Source: Deltaproteobacteria bacterium
GTDB lineage: Bacteria; Desulfobacterota; Syntrophorhabdia; Syntrophorhabdales; Syntrophorhabdaceae
Reading direction: 5' to 3'
Assembly: GCA_022711595.1 (NCBI GenBank)
Contig: JAKLET010000002.1
Coordinates: 1-64,000 of the forward strand
Length of the DNA stretch: 64,000 bases
Shown: piece after piece, positions 37,030 through 45,809 of the stretch
Layout: each line of letters starts with the position of its first letter
Position numbering within the stretch: the stretch's first letter is position 1
The notes under the pieces: generated by a model
What the model saw: the letters and a program-made list of their open reading frames with translations, nothing else
Databases searched by the model: none
Told to the model about the DNA's origin: nothing
Program-made: the position numbers and the translations under genes

Positions 37030-37632
37030 ATGGAAGAAAAGGATAAAAGCCGGCTCATCGAAGAAGACATGGAAAAGCATGATGATGCTGACGGACAGAA
37101 AGAGCACGGATACAAGCACGAAGAACACAAAAAAAAGAAAAAGAAGGAAGACGCCGCGGAGGAACTGAAAAAAGAACTGGTTCGGAAGGAAGAAGAGGTA
37201 AAGTCGCTGCAGGATAGAATTCTTTACCTTCAGGCCGATTTCGAGAATTTCAAGAAGCTCAAGGCGAAAGAGAAACTGGACACACTGAGGTACGCCAACG
37301 AGGAGATCGTAAAGGACCTTCTGCCTGTAGTCGACAACCTCGAAAGGGCGCTCGCACATTCTGAATCGACGGATGATCACAAAAGCATCCATGAAGGTGT
37401 CAGGATCACGCTCAACGAGTTTCTTAAGGTCCTGAAAAAGTCAGGCGCAACACCCATCGATGCCATCGGACAGAGATTCGACCCCAATTTCCACGAGGCG
37501 CTTTACCAGGAAGAACGCGGTGATATGGATGCGGACACGGTCGTTGCCGAGATCCAGAAGGGGTATATTCTGAACGACAGGCTCATAAGGCCCTCCCGGG
37601 TGGGGGTCTCAAAGAAGCCCGAAATCCAGTAA
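37030..37632 (+). CDS. grpE: Nucleotide exchange factor GrpE
   Basis: A 200-residue co-chaperone that releases ADP from DnaK. The first 65 residues are highly charged (long Lys/Glu/His run) and probably disordered, followed by the long helix (about 45-100, LYLQADFENFKKLKAKEKLD). The C-terminal beta domain has the typical GQRFDPNFHEALYQEE and VVAEIQKGYILNDRLIRPS. It begins 8 bp after hrcA. The extra acidic/basic N-terminus is longer than in E. coli. The expected neighbour dnaK is absent. Confidence 0.96.
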   Translation: MEEKDKSRLIEEDMEKHDDADGQKEHGYKHEEHKKKKKKEDAAEELKKELVRKEEEVKSLQDRILYLQADFENFKKLKAKEKLDTLRYANEEIVKDLLPVVDNLERALAHSESTDDHKSIHEGVRITLNEFLKVLKKSGATPIDAIGQRFDPNFHEALYQEERGDMDADTVVAEIQKGYILNDRLIRPSRVGVSKKPEIQ

Positions 37633-37650
37633 AAGAAAGAAAGGCATATC

Positions 37651-38748
37651 ATGAGAGGCAGGCAAGTGGATTACTACGAGGTCCTCAATGTTTCCAGAGG
37701 GGCCACCGATGAGGAAATAAAGAAGGCATACCGCAAGCTTGCCCTTCAGTACCATCCCGACCGCAATCCCGGTGACCGTCAGGCCGAGGAGATGTTCAAA
37801 GAGATCAATGAGGCCTATGAGGTCCTGGGCGATCCCCAGAAGAGGCACCATTATGAAAGGTTCGGGACCGCGGGTGACGCTGGTTCCGTCTTCGACTTCG
37901 GTTTCCAGGGCAATTTCGATACTGTTTTTAATGACCTCTTCAGTGATTTTTTCGGGAATCAGAGGCCCCGCCAGCGGAAGGGTGATGACCTCAGGTATCA
38001 TCTGACCATAGAGTTTGAAGAGGCCGTCTTCGGCGGAGAGAAAGAGATCGAGATACCGAAGGAAGAGCGGTGCAGCGTCTGCAATGGTTCACGGACCGAA
38101 CCGGGCCATGAGCCGGTGGTGTGCAAGCACTGCGGCGGCCACGGTCAGGTCCGGCAGAGCCACGGCTTCTTTACCATCAACAGGACCTGCGAGTACTGCG
38201 GCGGCGAAGGCCGCGTGATCAAGCATCCCTGCAAACACTGCAAGGGGAAGGGGAGCGTAAGGACAAAGAAGAAACTGAAGGTCAAGATACCGCCCGGCGT
38301 GGACAACAACACCCGCCTCAAGCTCAGGGGTGAAGGGATGCAGCAGCTCGGGGACACCGTGCCCGGCGATCTCTTTATTGTGCTGCAGGTAAAAGAACAT
38401 GCCATATTCGAACGCGCCGGCGACGACATAATCGTCCAGGTCGACGTCGGTTTCACACTTTTGTGTCTGGGGGGAGAGATCACGGTACCCACGATCGAGG
38501 GCGAATCGGCCCTGAAGATACCGCCGGGGACCCAGCAGGGGAGAGTATTCAGGCTCAAGGGCCTCGGGGTCAACAAATCCAACGGTTACGGGAGGGGCGA
38601 TCAGCTCATATACCTGAACATAGTCATTCCTTCTGACCTGACTGAGCGGCAGAAAGACCTGATAGAAGAGCTGGCAGGGGAGTTCAAGGACTCCTCACCG
38701 AAACCGCGCAAAGGCTTCAAAGAAAAATTTATGGAATTTTTCGAATAA
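37651..38748 (+). CDS. dnaJ: Chaperone protein DnaJ
   Basis: A 365-residue type I Hsp40 that delivers substrates to DnaK. The J-domain (about 7-72) contains the HPD motif ([10 protein letters not shown]). A short Gly/Phe region (about 75-95) is followed by four zinc-finger motifs: [24 protein letters not shown] and CKHCKGKG. The first lacks the second glycine of the CxxCxGxG consensus. The two C-terminal substrate-binding domains end with a short tail. It follows grpE by 18 bp. The glycine-rich linker is shorter than in E. coli DnaJ. Confidence 0.94.
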   Translation: MRGRQVDYYEVLNVSRGATDEEIKKAYRKLALQYHPDRNPGDRQAEEMFKEINEAYEVLGDPQKRHHYERFGTAGDAGSVFDFGFQGNFDTVFNDLFSDFFGNQRPRQRKGDDLRYHLTIEFEEAVFGGEKEIEIPKEERCSVCNGSRTEPGHEPVVCKHCGGHGQVRQSHGFFTINRTCEYCGGEGRVIKHPCKHCKGKGSVRTKKKLKVKIPPGVDNNTRLKLRGEGMQQLGDTVPGDLFIVLQVKEHAIFERAGDDIIVQVDVGFTLLCLGGEITVPTIEGESALKIPPGTQQGRVFRLKGLGVNKSNGYGRGDQLIYLNIVIPSDLTERQKDLIEELAGEFKDSSPKPRKGFKEKFMEFFE

Positions 38749-38751
38749 AGA

Positions 38752-38971
38752 CAGGTAATTGGGTAATAGGTCATAGGTGATAGGAAAACCATTTCAGCCG
38801 TTTCAACAATTCCAGCCGTTCCAATCGTTAGACAGACTGTAAAGCGTAAAGCGCGTGAAACCGTAAAGTATAAAAACTTTATGTAAGCCCTTTTTTAGTT
38901 TTTCCTGTTGAAACGGTTGAAACAGCTCAAGCGGTTGAAACTGTCTTTCCCATCACCCATCACCCATCACC
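38752..38971. repeat. Composite inverted element of 7-bp and 9-bp repeats
   Basis: This fills the gap between convergent dnaJ and htpG. The left arm has 7-bp steps (38761 on: GGTAATA, GGTCATA, GGTGATA) and then 9-bp steps (about 38792-38830: CCGTTTCAA, CAATTCCAG, CCGTTCCAA). The centre (38831-38900) contains GTAAAGC repeated. The right arm mirrors the left: 9-bp steps (38907-38943: GTTGAAACG, GTTGAAACA, GCTCAAGCG) and then 7-bp steps CCATCAC three times (38949-38970), running into the htpG stop codon. The arms can form a very long imperfect hairpin and might terminate both transcripts. Confidence 0.7.
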
Positions 38972-40877
38972 TTGCTCCCTCTGCATTCTCCACCATCAGC
39001 TTCGCTATCGCCTTCGAAAAGGACGAAGGGTCTTTCGGTTTCGACCCTTCAAGGACCAGCGCCTGATCATAGAGGAGTTGTATGTAATCCTTGAGCTGCG
39101 AGCCCGTTTCATCCTTTTCGAAAATGCCGTTCATGGCGGCAAAGAGCGGATGGTCCGGGTTTATCTCCAGGATGCGCTTGATGGGCGGAATTTCCTGCCC
39201 CATGGATTTGAGCAGGCGCTCCATGGTGGGATCAAGGTCGCCCTCGTCGGCAACGAGACAGCATACCGTATCGGTGAGCCTCCCTGACAACCTCACGTCT
39301 TTCACCTCGTCGGAGAGAGTTTCTTTGATAAGGTCGATGAGTTTGGAATATTTCTTTTTTGCTTCCTCTTTTTCAGCGGCCCCGTCTTTGTCGAGGGATA
39401 CATCTCCTCTGGTTATGGACTGCATTCTCTTGCCTTTATATTCAAAACCGCTGAATATGAAATCGTCGATATCATCGGTCATGATGAGGACTTCGTAATC
39501 CTTTTTCCTGAAGGCCTCGAGATAGGGGGAATTGGAGGCGTCCGAAAGGGACGAGCCGACAATGTAGTAGATCTCCTCCTGGCCTTCCTTCATGCCGTCG
39601 ACGTAGTCCTTGAGGGTGCGCAGTTTGCCTCCCTCCGATCTCGTTGAAGAAAAGAGGAGGAGATCGGCGATGACTTCCCTCCTGGTCAGGTCGAAGTGGA
39701 TGCCTTCTTTCAGGACCCGGCCGAATTCCCCGTAGATCTTCAGGTAGTCGTCGTACTCTTTTTCTTTCATCTCTTCAAAGGTATCGAGGACCTTCCTGGT
39801 GACGGAGTTTTTTATGATGTCCACCTGGCGATTATTCTGGAGGATCTCCCTTGAGACATTAAGAGGCAGGTCTGAGGAATCGACGACGCCCCGCACGAAG
39901 CGCAGGTACTGCGGCATGAGGTCTTCGCAATGGTCCATGATCCGGACCCTCTTCACGTAGAGCATGGGGCCGTACTTGAAGTCCTTGTAAAGCATGTTAG
40001 CGGGGGCCAGGGACGGGATGAAAAGGAGCGACGCGAATTCCGACGTGCCCTCCGCACGGTAATGAACGACCTTTGCCGGAGGATGGAAATCGTGGGAAAT
40101 GTGTTTGTAGAAGTCGTTGTACTCCTCCTGTGTCACCTCGGAGCGGTCCTTGAGCCAGAGGGCCTTCATGGAGTTCAGGGTTTCCTCCTCGCGGACCTTG
40201 ACCTTTTCGCCCTTTTTCAGTTCGCTGTCGACCTCCTTTTCGACATCCATGACGATGGGATGTTCGATAAAGTCTGAATACTTCTTGACGACGCTGCGGA
40301 TCTCCCACTGACCAAGATATTGTTTCTCATCGTCACGGAGGTGGAGGATGACATCGGTCCCCTTTGTTTCCTTTTCGGTCTCTTCGACGGTGAAGGTGCC
40401 ATCCCCTGCGGACTCCCATTTGACCCCTTTTTTGTCTTTTGAACCGGCCCGGCGGGAGAGGACGGTGATCCTGTCTGCTACCATGAAAGAGGAATAGAAA
40501 CCCACGCCGAACTGTCCGATAAGCTCCGGGTTGTCTTTTACTTCCTGTTTCTGAAGGGCGGCAAGGAACTCCTTCGTTCCGGAATGGGCAATGGTTCCCA
40601 GGGACTCGATGATCTCATCATGGTTCATACCGATGCCGTTATCGCTGATCGTGAGGGTCCCCGCCTCCTTATCCGGGATTATTTTAATCTTCCAGCCGCC
40701 GTCTCCCTCCAGCACATCGCCGTTGGTAAGCGATTCGTAGCGTGCCCTGTCGATCGCGTCGGATGCGTTGGAGATGAGCTCTCTTAAAAAAACCTCCTTG
40801 TGTGAATACAATGAATGGATCATAAGGTCGAGAAGCTCCTTGACCTCGGTCTTGAATTCCATCCGTTCAGTTGTCAT
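38967..40877 (-). CDS. htpG: Chaperone HtpG (Hsp90)
   Basis: A 636-residue bacterial Hsp90. The N-terminal GHKL ATPase domain is intact: LRELISNASDAIDR (catalytic Glu and Asn), TISDNGIGM and GQFGVGFYSSFMVA. The middle domain has the LYVKRVRIMDHCEDLMPQYL region, and the C-terminal dimerisation domain ends at ALVLEGSKPKDPSSF. The ATG at 40877 is chosen for its GAGGTG at seven bases; a GTG nine bases earlier is possible. It faces the hrcA-grpE-dnaJ operon across a repeat element, making this a stress-protein island. Confidence 0.96.
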   Translation of the reverse strand: MTTERMEFKTEVKELLDLMIHSLYSHKEVFLRELISNASDAIDRARYESLTNGDVLEGDGGWKIKIIPDKEAGTLTISDNGIGMNHDEIIESLGTIAHSGTKEFLAALQKQEVKDNPELIGQFGVGFYSSFMVADRITVLSRRAGSKDKKGVKWESAGDGTFTVEETEKETKGTDVILHLRDDEKQYLGQWEIRSVVKKYSDFIEHPIVMDVEKEVDSELKKGEKVKVREEETLNSMKALWLKDRSEVTQEEYNDFYKHISHDFHPPAKVVHYRAEGTSEFASLLFIPSLAPANMLYKDFKYGPMLYVKRVRIMDHCEDLMPQYLRFVRGVVDSSDLPLNVSREILQNNRQVDIIKNSVTRKVLDTFEEMKEKEYDDYLKIYGEFGRVLKEGIHFDLTRREVIADLLLFSSTRSEGGKLRTLKDYVDGMKEGQEEIYYIVGSSLSDASNSPYLEAFRKKDYEVLIMTDDIDDFIFSGFEYKGKRMQSITRGDVSLDKDGAAEKEEAKKKYSKLIDLIKETLSDEVKDVRLSGRLTDTVCCLVADEGDLDPTMERLLKSMGQEIPPIKRILEINPDHPLFAAMNGIFEKDETGSQLKDYIQLLYDQALVLEGSKPKDPSSFSKAIAKLMVENAEGAR

Positions 40878-40930
40878 ATCGGTCACCTCGAATATCTTGT
40901 TTTTTGACTGGTGCGAAAATTTTCTAAGAA

Positions 40931-40959
40931 AAAATAAGACAGATGTGCCCGGTAGTCAA
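40931..40959 (-). promoter_or_regulatory. Candidate htpG promoter
   Basis: Minus strand: TTGACT (40959-40954), 17 bp, TATTTT (40936-40931). It looks like a housekeeping promoter; no sigma32-type or CIRCE element is visible. Confidence 0.45.
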
Positions 40960-40983
40960 TAGATGCAAGGAAATATGAAAAGA

Positions 40984-41013
40984 CTGCTTGAACTGCTCGA
41001 ACAGCTTGAACGT
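40984..41013. repeat. 9-bp-period repeat in htpG-channel gap
   Basis: Three copies stepping by nine: CTGCTTGAA, CTGCTCGAA, CAGCTTGAA. It belongs to the same family as the tracts near ppdK and dnaJ. Confidence 0.55.
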
Positions 41014-41095
41014 CAAAAGAAACAACATAACTCGCTTGCATGGTCCCCGCTGCGAACTCTCGTGATCTCTGTTTCCTATTCATTAATGTCCGTGC

Positions 41096-41101
41096 TATAA
41101 T
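41096..41101 (+). promoter_or_regulatory. Consensus -10 box five bases before the channel gene
   Basis: TATAAT (41096-41101) ends five bases before the ATG at 41107. The -35 position holds only a weak TTTCCT-like match. There is no Shine-Dalgarno, so the message may start at the start codon itself. Confidence 0.4.
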
Positions 41102-41106
41102 GTGCC

Positions 41107-42150
41107 ATGTTTTTAAAGTTCATACCGAAGAAGCTCCGCAATATCCTGCTTATCGTTGTTGCCGTCATCTTCATAGGGACAGCGGGGTTCAAGATCATCG
41201 GCGGTTCAGAGAAAAGCTTTCTCGATGCCCTGTACATGACGACGATCACCATCACCACCGTCGGGTACGGTGATGTCATCGGTCTCGACAACAAACCGCT
41301 GGGAAAACTCTTCACGATCATTTACGTCTTTATCGGGGCCGGCACCATCGCCTATATCTTCACGACGCTTGCGGCCTACATCATCGAAGGGGAATTGAAA
41401 AAGGTTTTCAGGAGGAGGAAAATGGAGAAACGGATCGCGAAGATGAAAGACCACTTTATCGTGTGCGGCATCGGCATGGTGGGCCTCTATGTGGTGCACG
41501 AACTGTTTCTCACGAAGTGGCCGCTTGTGGCCATCGACAACGACGAAGGCAAGCTCGATGTTTTCAGGGCCAACAACATAGACGCGGACCTTATAGTTGG
41601 TGACGCCACGGAGAACGAGGTGCTCTGGAAGGCCATGATAGAGCATGCGAAGGGCCTCTTCGCAACGACCGATTCCGACAACGACAACATTGTTATCTCA
41701 CTTACCGCGAGACAGCTCAATCCCTCCCTGAGGATCGTTTCACGGTGCAACGACACGAAGAACATCGACAAGATAAAAAGGGCCGGCGCCGACAACGTGG
41801 TCGCTCTCAACTTCATCGGCGGTTTGAGGATGGCGTCAGAAATGATACGTCCCCATGTTACCTCCTTCCTTGATATGATGCTGCGCGACAAGTATTCGCC
41901 GATGCGGGTGGAAGAGGTTCACGTTCCCCCCGGATCGCCCTATATCGGCAGGCCGATAAAAGATATCGATTTTAAAGCCATAGGCAACCTCATGGTCATA
42001 TCGGCGCGGAAGACCAGCGGGGAGTGGATATACAATCCCTATCCGGACACTATCGTCGAGGGGAAAATGAGCATGATCATAATCGCCACGCCGGAAGAAA
42101 AAGAACTGCTTGTCGAGCACATCTCCGGCGGCGCGGACAACGGATTGTAG
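41107..42150 (+). CDS. Potassium channel with RCK (TrkA-N) domain
   Basis: A 347-residue two-segment potassium channel. Membrane segments lie at about 10-30 and 70-92, with the selectivity filter TTVGYGD in the pore loop between (about residues 48-54). The cytoplasmic RCK domain begins HFIVCGIGMVGLYVVHEL, a Rossmann motif that binds nucleotide or calcium, and continues to a TrkA-C-like end (YSPMRVEEVHVPPGSPYIGR). The overall plan matches MthK-type ligand-gated channels. It probably regulates potassium or membrane potential. It is the first gene of its strand after htpG. Confidence 0.92.
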   Translation: MFLKFIPKKLRNILLIVVAVIFIGTAGFKIIGGSEKSFLDALYMTTITITTVGYGDVIGLDNKPLGKLFTIIYVFIGAGTIAYIFTTLAAYIIEGELKKVFRRRKMEKRIAKMKDHFIVCGIGMVGLYVVHELFLTKWPLVAIDNDEGKLDVFRANNIDADLIVGDATENEVLWKAMIEHAKGLFATTDSDNDNIVISLTARQLNPSLRIVSRCNDTKNIDKIKRAGADNVVALNFIGGLRMASEMIRPHVTSFLDMMLRDKYSPMRVEEVHVPPGSPYIGRPIKDIDFKAIGNLMVISARKTSGEWIYNPYPDTIVEGKMSMIIIATPEEKELLVEHISGGADNGL

Positions 42151-42239
42151 CCTCACCCCGCGTGCCTCCTCACTCTGCATTGACAATGCTTTGTAAAGGA
42201 TGATAGTGTGTCACCGATGGATATAAGGACAAGGATACA

Positions 42240-43013
42240 ATGAAGATAGCTGTTTCCGGAAAAGGCGGGGCGGGAAAGACGACCCTTGCCGGGGTGATGG
42301 CGAGAATTCTCGGCGGCCGGGGCAAAAAAGTGATAGCCATCGACGCCGACCCCGACTCGAACCTCGCGAGCGCTCTCGGGATTGACGACGGCACCCTGAC
42401 GAAGGTAAAACCCCTTGCAGAAATGGAAGAGTTCATCGCCGAAAGGACGGGCGCGAAAAAAGGGCAGTACGGGGCTTTTTTTCAATTGAACCCCCGCGTC
42501 GATGATATCCCTGAGCGCTTTTCTCTTCAAAAGGACGGGGTGAAGCTCATCGTCCTGGGGAACATACCCCGTGGCGGCGGAGGTTGTTTCTGCGCGGAGA
42601 ACGCACTCCTGAGGAGCCTTCTCTCCCATGTCATGATAGAGCGGGACGACTACGTCATAGTCGATCTTGAGGCCGGTCTCGAGCACATGGGGCGAGGTAC
42701 CACCGAGCACATAGACGCCCTTGTCGTCGTCGTGGAGCCTGGGCGCAGGAGTTTCCAGACCGCTCGCCAGGTGCGCAGGCTTGCCGATGACATAGGCATA
42801 AAAAAGGTGTATGTCGTGGGGAACAAGATCGCCGGTAAAGAAGATGAAGCCCTTGTCCGTGACAATCTGAACGATCTCCCCTTTCTCGGTTTCATTTCAT
42901 ACAACGAAAAGGTCATCGAAGCCGACAAGCTTGGCGTTTCACCTTTCGACCTTGACAAAGGGATCAGGGAAGAGGTCGAAGGGATCCTTGAAGCCCTTGA
43001 GGGTCTCGCGTGA
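42240..43013 (+). CDS. cooC: CooC-type nickel-insertion ATPase for CO dehydrogenase
   Basis: A 257-residue P-loop ATPase of the MinD/CooC group. The deviant Walker A GKGGAGKTTLAG and the VIAIDADPDSNLASALG switch are clear. The CXC motif (Cys116 and Cys118, in GGGGCFCAENALL), where CooC dimers bind nickel or zinc, is present. Such proteins load nickel into CO dehydrogenase or acetyl-CoA synthase (AcsF). It implies a nickel CODH, hence Wood-Ljungdahl carbon metabolism, encoded elsewhere. A weak AAGGA precedes the ATG. It overlaps plsC by 4 bp. Confidence 0.88.
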   Translation: MKIAVSGKGGAGKTTLAGVMARILGGRGKKVIAIDADPDSNLASALGIDDGTLTKVKPLAEMEEFIAERTGAKKGQYGAFFQLNPRVDDIPERFSLQKDGVKLIVLGNIPRGGGGCFCAENALLRSLLSHVMIERDDYVIVDLEAGLEHMGRGTTEHIDALVVVVEPGRRSFQTARQVRRLADDIGIKKVYVVGNKIAGKEDEALVRDNLNDLPFLGFISYNEKVIEADKLGVSPFDLDKGIREEVEGILEALEGLA

Positions 43014-43741
43014 TGAGAAGGGCAGTTGTTTTGGTGAACTATGTCCTTTCGACGATCATCCTCTCCACGTTTGCACTTTTCGTGGCCCTCTTCGACAAGA
43101 GGGAGGAGACCATTCATCGCATCGGCCGTTTCTGGGCAAAGCTTCACCTGTCCCTAGCCGGCATAGATGCCCGCATGGAAGGCCTTGAGAGACTCGGTTC
43201 CCCTCCTTATGTTTTTATGTGCAACCACCAGAGCGCCCTCGATATATACGCGCTTATGACGGGACTGCCCCTGTCTTTCAAGTGGATCGCCAAAAGGCAG
43301 CTCTTTCGCATACCCCTGTTCGGATGGGCGCTCAGAAAAGCGGGCTACATAAGTATTGACCGGGAAAACCCGAGGGAGGCCCTCAAGGCGATCGAAGAAG
43401 CGGCGCGCAAGATCAGGGAAGGGATGAACATTATCATCTTCCCGGAGGGCACCCGCAGCGCTGACGGAGAACTGCTCCCCTTCAAAAAAGGGGGTTTTAC
43501 CCTCGCGCTTCGGGCGATGGTGCCCGTAGTACCCGTGGGGATATATGGTTCGAGCTCCCTCCAGCCAAAAGGAAGTTTCATTCCCCGGAGAAAAGGGGTA
43601 ATATACATTCACGTGGGGGAGCCTGTAATCCTTGAAGGAATGGACCGGTCTAAAAAGACCGGGGTCATGGACGATGTGAGGCGCCGCATCGAAGGGCTCA
43701 TGGCAAAAGGAGAGGGTCTCGGCACGGGCCGGGGCCGTTGA
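43010..43741 (+). CDS. plsC: 1-acyl-sn-glycerol-3-phosphate acyltransferase
   Basis: A 243-residue enzyme that makes phosphatidic acid from lysophosphatidic acid at the inner membrane. One N-terminal membrane segment (about 7-27) is followed by the catalytic NHQSALD (His73, Asp78), the substrate-binding FPEGTRSADGELLPFKKG and the usual VVPVGIYGS. It overlaps cooC by 4 bp in the same direction, probably translationally coupled rather than functionally linked. Confidence 0.93.
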   Translation: MMRRAVVLVNYVLSTIILSTFALFVALFDKREETIHRIGRFWAKLHLSLAGIDARMEGLERLGSPPYVFMCNHQSALDIYALMTGLPLSFKWIAKRQLFRIPLFGWALRKAGYISIDRENPREALKAIEEAARKIREGMNIIIFPEGTRSADGELLPFKKGGFTLALRAMVPVVPVGIYGSSSLQPKGSFIPRRKGVIYIHVGEPVILEGMDRSKKTGVMDDVRRRIEGLMAKGEGLGTGRGR

Positions 43742-43775
43742 CGGCCGTTGCCAGAACGGTGGAGGTCCGGCTGAA

Positions 43776-45809
43776 TTGTCGAAGGAATTGAAAAAAGAGA
43801 TGCTCGGGGTTGCCCTCATCGGGGTGTTCCTCTTCCTTTTCGTCAGCCTCGTAACCTATCATCCCCTCGACCCTTCGTTCCACACCGTCACGGACGGGAA
43901 AGTGCATAACCTCTGCGGAAAGGCGGGCTCGTACCTTTCCGATCTTTTCATCCAGTTTTTCGGCCTCATGAGCTATCTCCTCGTTTTCTTTTCGCTGGTC
44001 TTCGGCATTTTTTACGTGAGGAAGAAGGACCCTCCCAGCATCATCGTCTTTTCCTCGGGGCTTGTACTTTTCTTCCTGTCGCTGGCGGTGTTTTTCCAGG
44101 TGCTCGTCGGGAAGGTCCACATTCGCGGTGTTCCCGTTGAATTTTCCGGCTTAATGGGGGCGCTGCTCGAAAAGGCGCTGATGAACTTTTTCGGCAACTT
44201 CGGGACCATCCTTGTTTCCCTCGTACTTTTGCTCATTTCGGCGTTCCTGATAGTCCAGGCACCGATCCTCACGGTCATCGAGGAGCGTATGGTCAGGAGG
44301 AAAAAAGCCGAGCGCCGCCGTGAGATCAAGGTCACGCAGGAGAAGAAGGAGGAGCCGCCCGCGAAGGTCGAAGAGAAAAAGGCGGCCGTGCAGGAATCAT
44401 TTGAATTCTTCAAGGAGATTGGCCCCTACAAGCTGCCGGACCCTTCCCTTCTCGACAGGATCGAGAAAAAGGAAACCAGGGTGGACAAGGAGTCCATACA
44501 GGCGAACGCCTCAATACTGGAAAAGAAACTGAAGGATTACGGTATAGACGGGAAGGTGACGGAGGTGAGGCCTGGACCGGTCATCACCATGTACGAATTT
44601 GAACCTGCCCCCGGGGTAAAGGTCAGCAAGATAGCCAATCTTGCCGATGACCTTGCCATGGCCCTTTCAGCTGTTTCCATAAGGATCATCGCGCCCATAC
44701 CGGGCAAGGCGGTGGTGGGGATAGAGATACCCAACAGGGAGAGGGAAACGGTCTACATCAGGGAGATCATAGAATCCAAGGTGTTCTCGTCCTCGCAGTC
44801 ATACCTCACCCTGGTGCTGGGAAAGACGATAAGCGGCGAATCCCACGTGGCGGATTTGGCGAAGATGCCCCACCTGCTCGTGGCCGGGGCAACGGGGTCG
44901 GGCAAGAGCGTGTCCCTCAACAGCATGATCTGCAGTATCCTTTTCAAGGCCACTCCCGCGCATGTGCGCTTTCTCATGATAGACCTCAAGATGCTGGAAC
45001 TTTCCTTTTACGAGGGGATCCCCCACCTGCTGCTCCCCGTCGTCACCAACGCAAAGAACGCGAAAACGGCCCTGAGGTGGATGACGGACGAGATGGAGCG
45101 GCGCTATAGCATGATGGCGGAAAAGGGCGTGCGCAATATCGAGAAGTACAACCACAAGGTCGTCCGCGAGGAAGGCGAGACGATACCCTATATAGTCGTT
45201 GTCATCGATGAACTGGCGGACCTTATGATGGTTTCACCCAAGGAGGTGGAGGAATACATAGCCCGCCTTGCCCAGATGGCCCGCGCGTCGGGCATCCATC
45301 TCATCCTTGCGACCCAGAGGCCTTCCGTCGACGTGCTGACGGGTATCATCAAGGCGAACTTCCCCGCAAGGGTCGCGTGCAAGGTCTTCTCCAAGGTCGA
45401 TTCGCGGACCATCCTTGACACGAACGGCGCCGAGAGCCTTCTCGGCTACGGGGACATGCTTTTCATGAGCCCCGGCATTGGGCGGCTCCAGAGGCTCCAC
45501 GGCTCTTACGTCTCCGAGGGTGAGATCAAGCGGATCGTGGAGTTCCTGAGGCAGCAGGGTGCTCCCACCTATCACCACGAGATCCTCGAGGAAAAAGAGG
45601 AAGAGGAAGGCGGCGAGACGATCGACGACGAAAAGTACCAGGAGGCGGTGGAGTTTGTGGAGGGCAAGGGAGAGGCATCGATCAGCATGGTCCAGAGGCG
45701 GTTCAGGATCGGCTACAACCGCGCGGCCAGGATCATAGAGCGCATGGAAAAGGAAGGGATAGTCGGCCCTTCCGACGGTGTAAAGCCGAGAGAGGTGATA
45801 AAACGATAA
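43776..45809 (+). CDS. ftsK: DNA translocase FtsK
   Basis: A 677-residue FtsK/SpoIIIE protein that pumps DNA through the closing septum and activates XerCD at dif. Four membrane segments occupy about 10-165. After a short charged linker comes the motor: Walker A LLVAGATGSGKSVSLNSM, Walker B VVVIDELADLMM. The C-terminal gamma domain (about 615-677, SISMVQRRFRIGYNRAARII) reads KOPS DNA signals. The start is a TTG with GGAGGT 11 nt upstream, the only such site here. The linker is short, as in many non-enteric FtsKs. Confidence 0.95.
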   Translation: MSKELKKEMLGVALIGVFLFLFVSLVTYHPLDPSFHTVTDGKVHNLCGKAGSYLSDLFIQFFGLMSYLLVFFSLVFGIFYVRKKDPPSIIVFSSGLVLFFLSLAVFFQVLVGKVHIRGVPVEFSGLMGALLEKALMNFFGNFGTILVSLVLLLISAFLIVQAPILTVIEERMVRRKKAERRREIKVTQEKKEEPPAKVEEKKAAVQESFEFFKEIGPYKLPDPSLLDRIEKKETRVDKESIQANASILEKKLKDYGIDGKVTEVRPGPVITMYEFEPAPGVKVSKIANLADDLAMALSAVSIRIIAPIPGKAVVGIEIPNRERETVYIREIIESKVFSSSQSYLTLVLGKTISGESHVADLAKMPHLLVAGATGSGKSVSLNSMICSILFKATPAHVRFLMIDLKMLELSFYEGIPHLLLPVVTNAKNAKTALRWMTDEMERRYSMMAEKGVRNIEKYNHKVVREEGETIPYIVVVIDELADLMMVSPKEVEEYIARLAQMARASGIHLILATQRPSVDVLTGIIKANFPARVACKVFSKVDSRTILDTNGAESLLGYGDMLFMSPGIGRLQRLHGSYVSEGEIKRIVEFLRQQGAPTYHHEILEEKEEEEGGETIDDEKYQEAVEFVEGKGEASISMVQRRFRIGYNRAARIIERMEKEGIVGPSDGVKPREVIKR

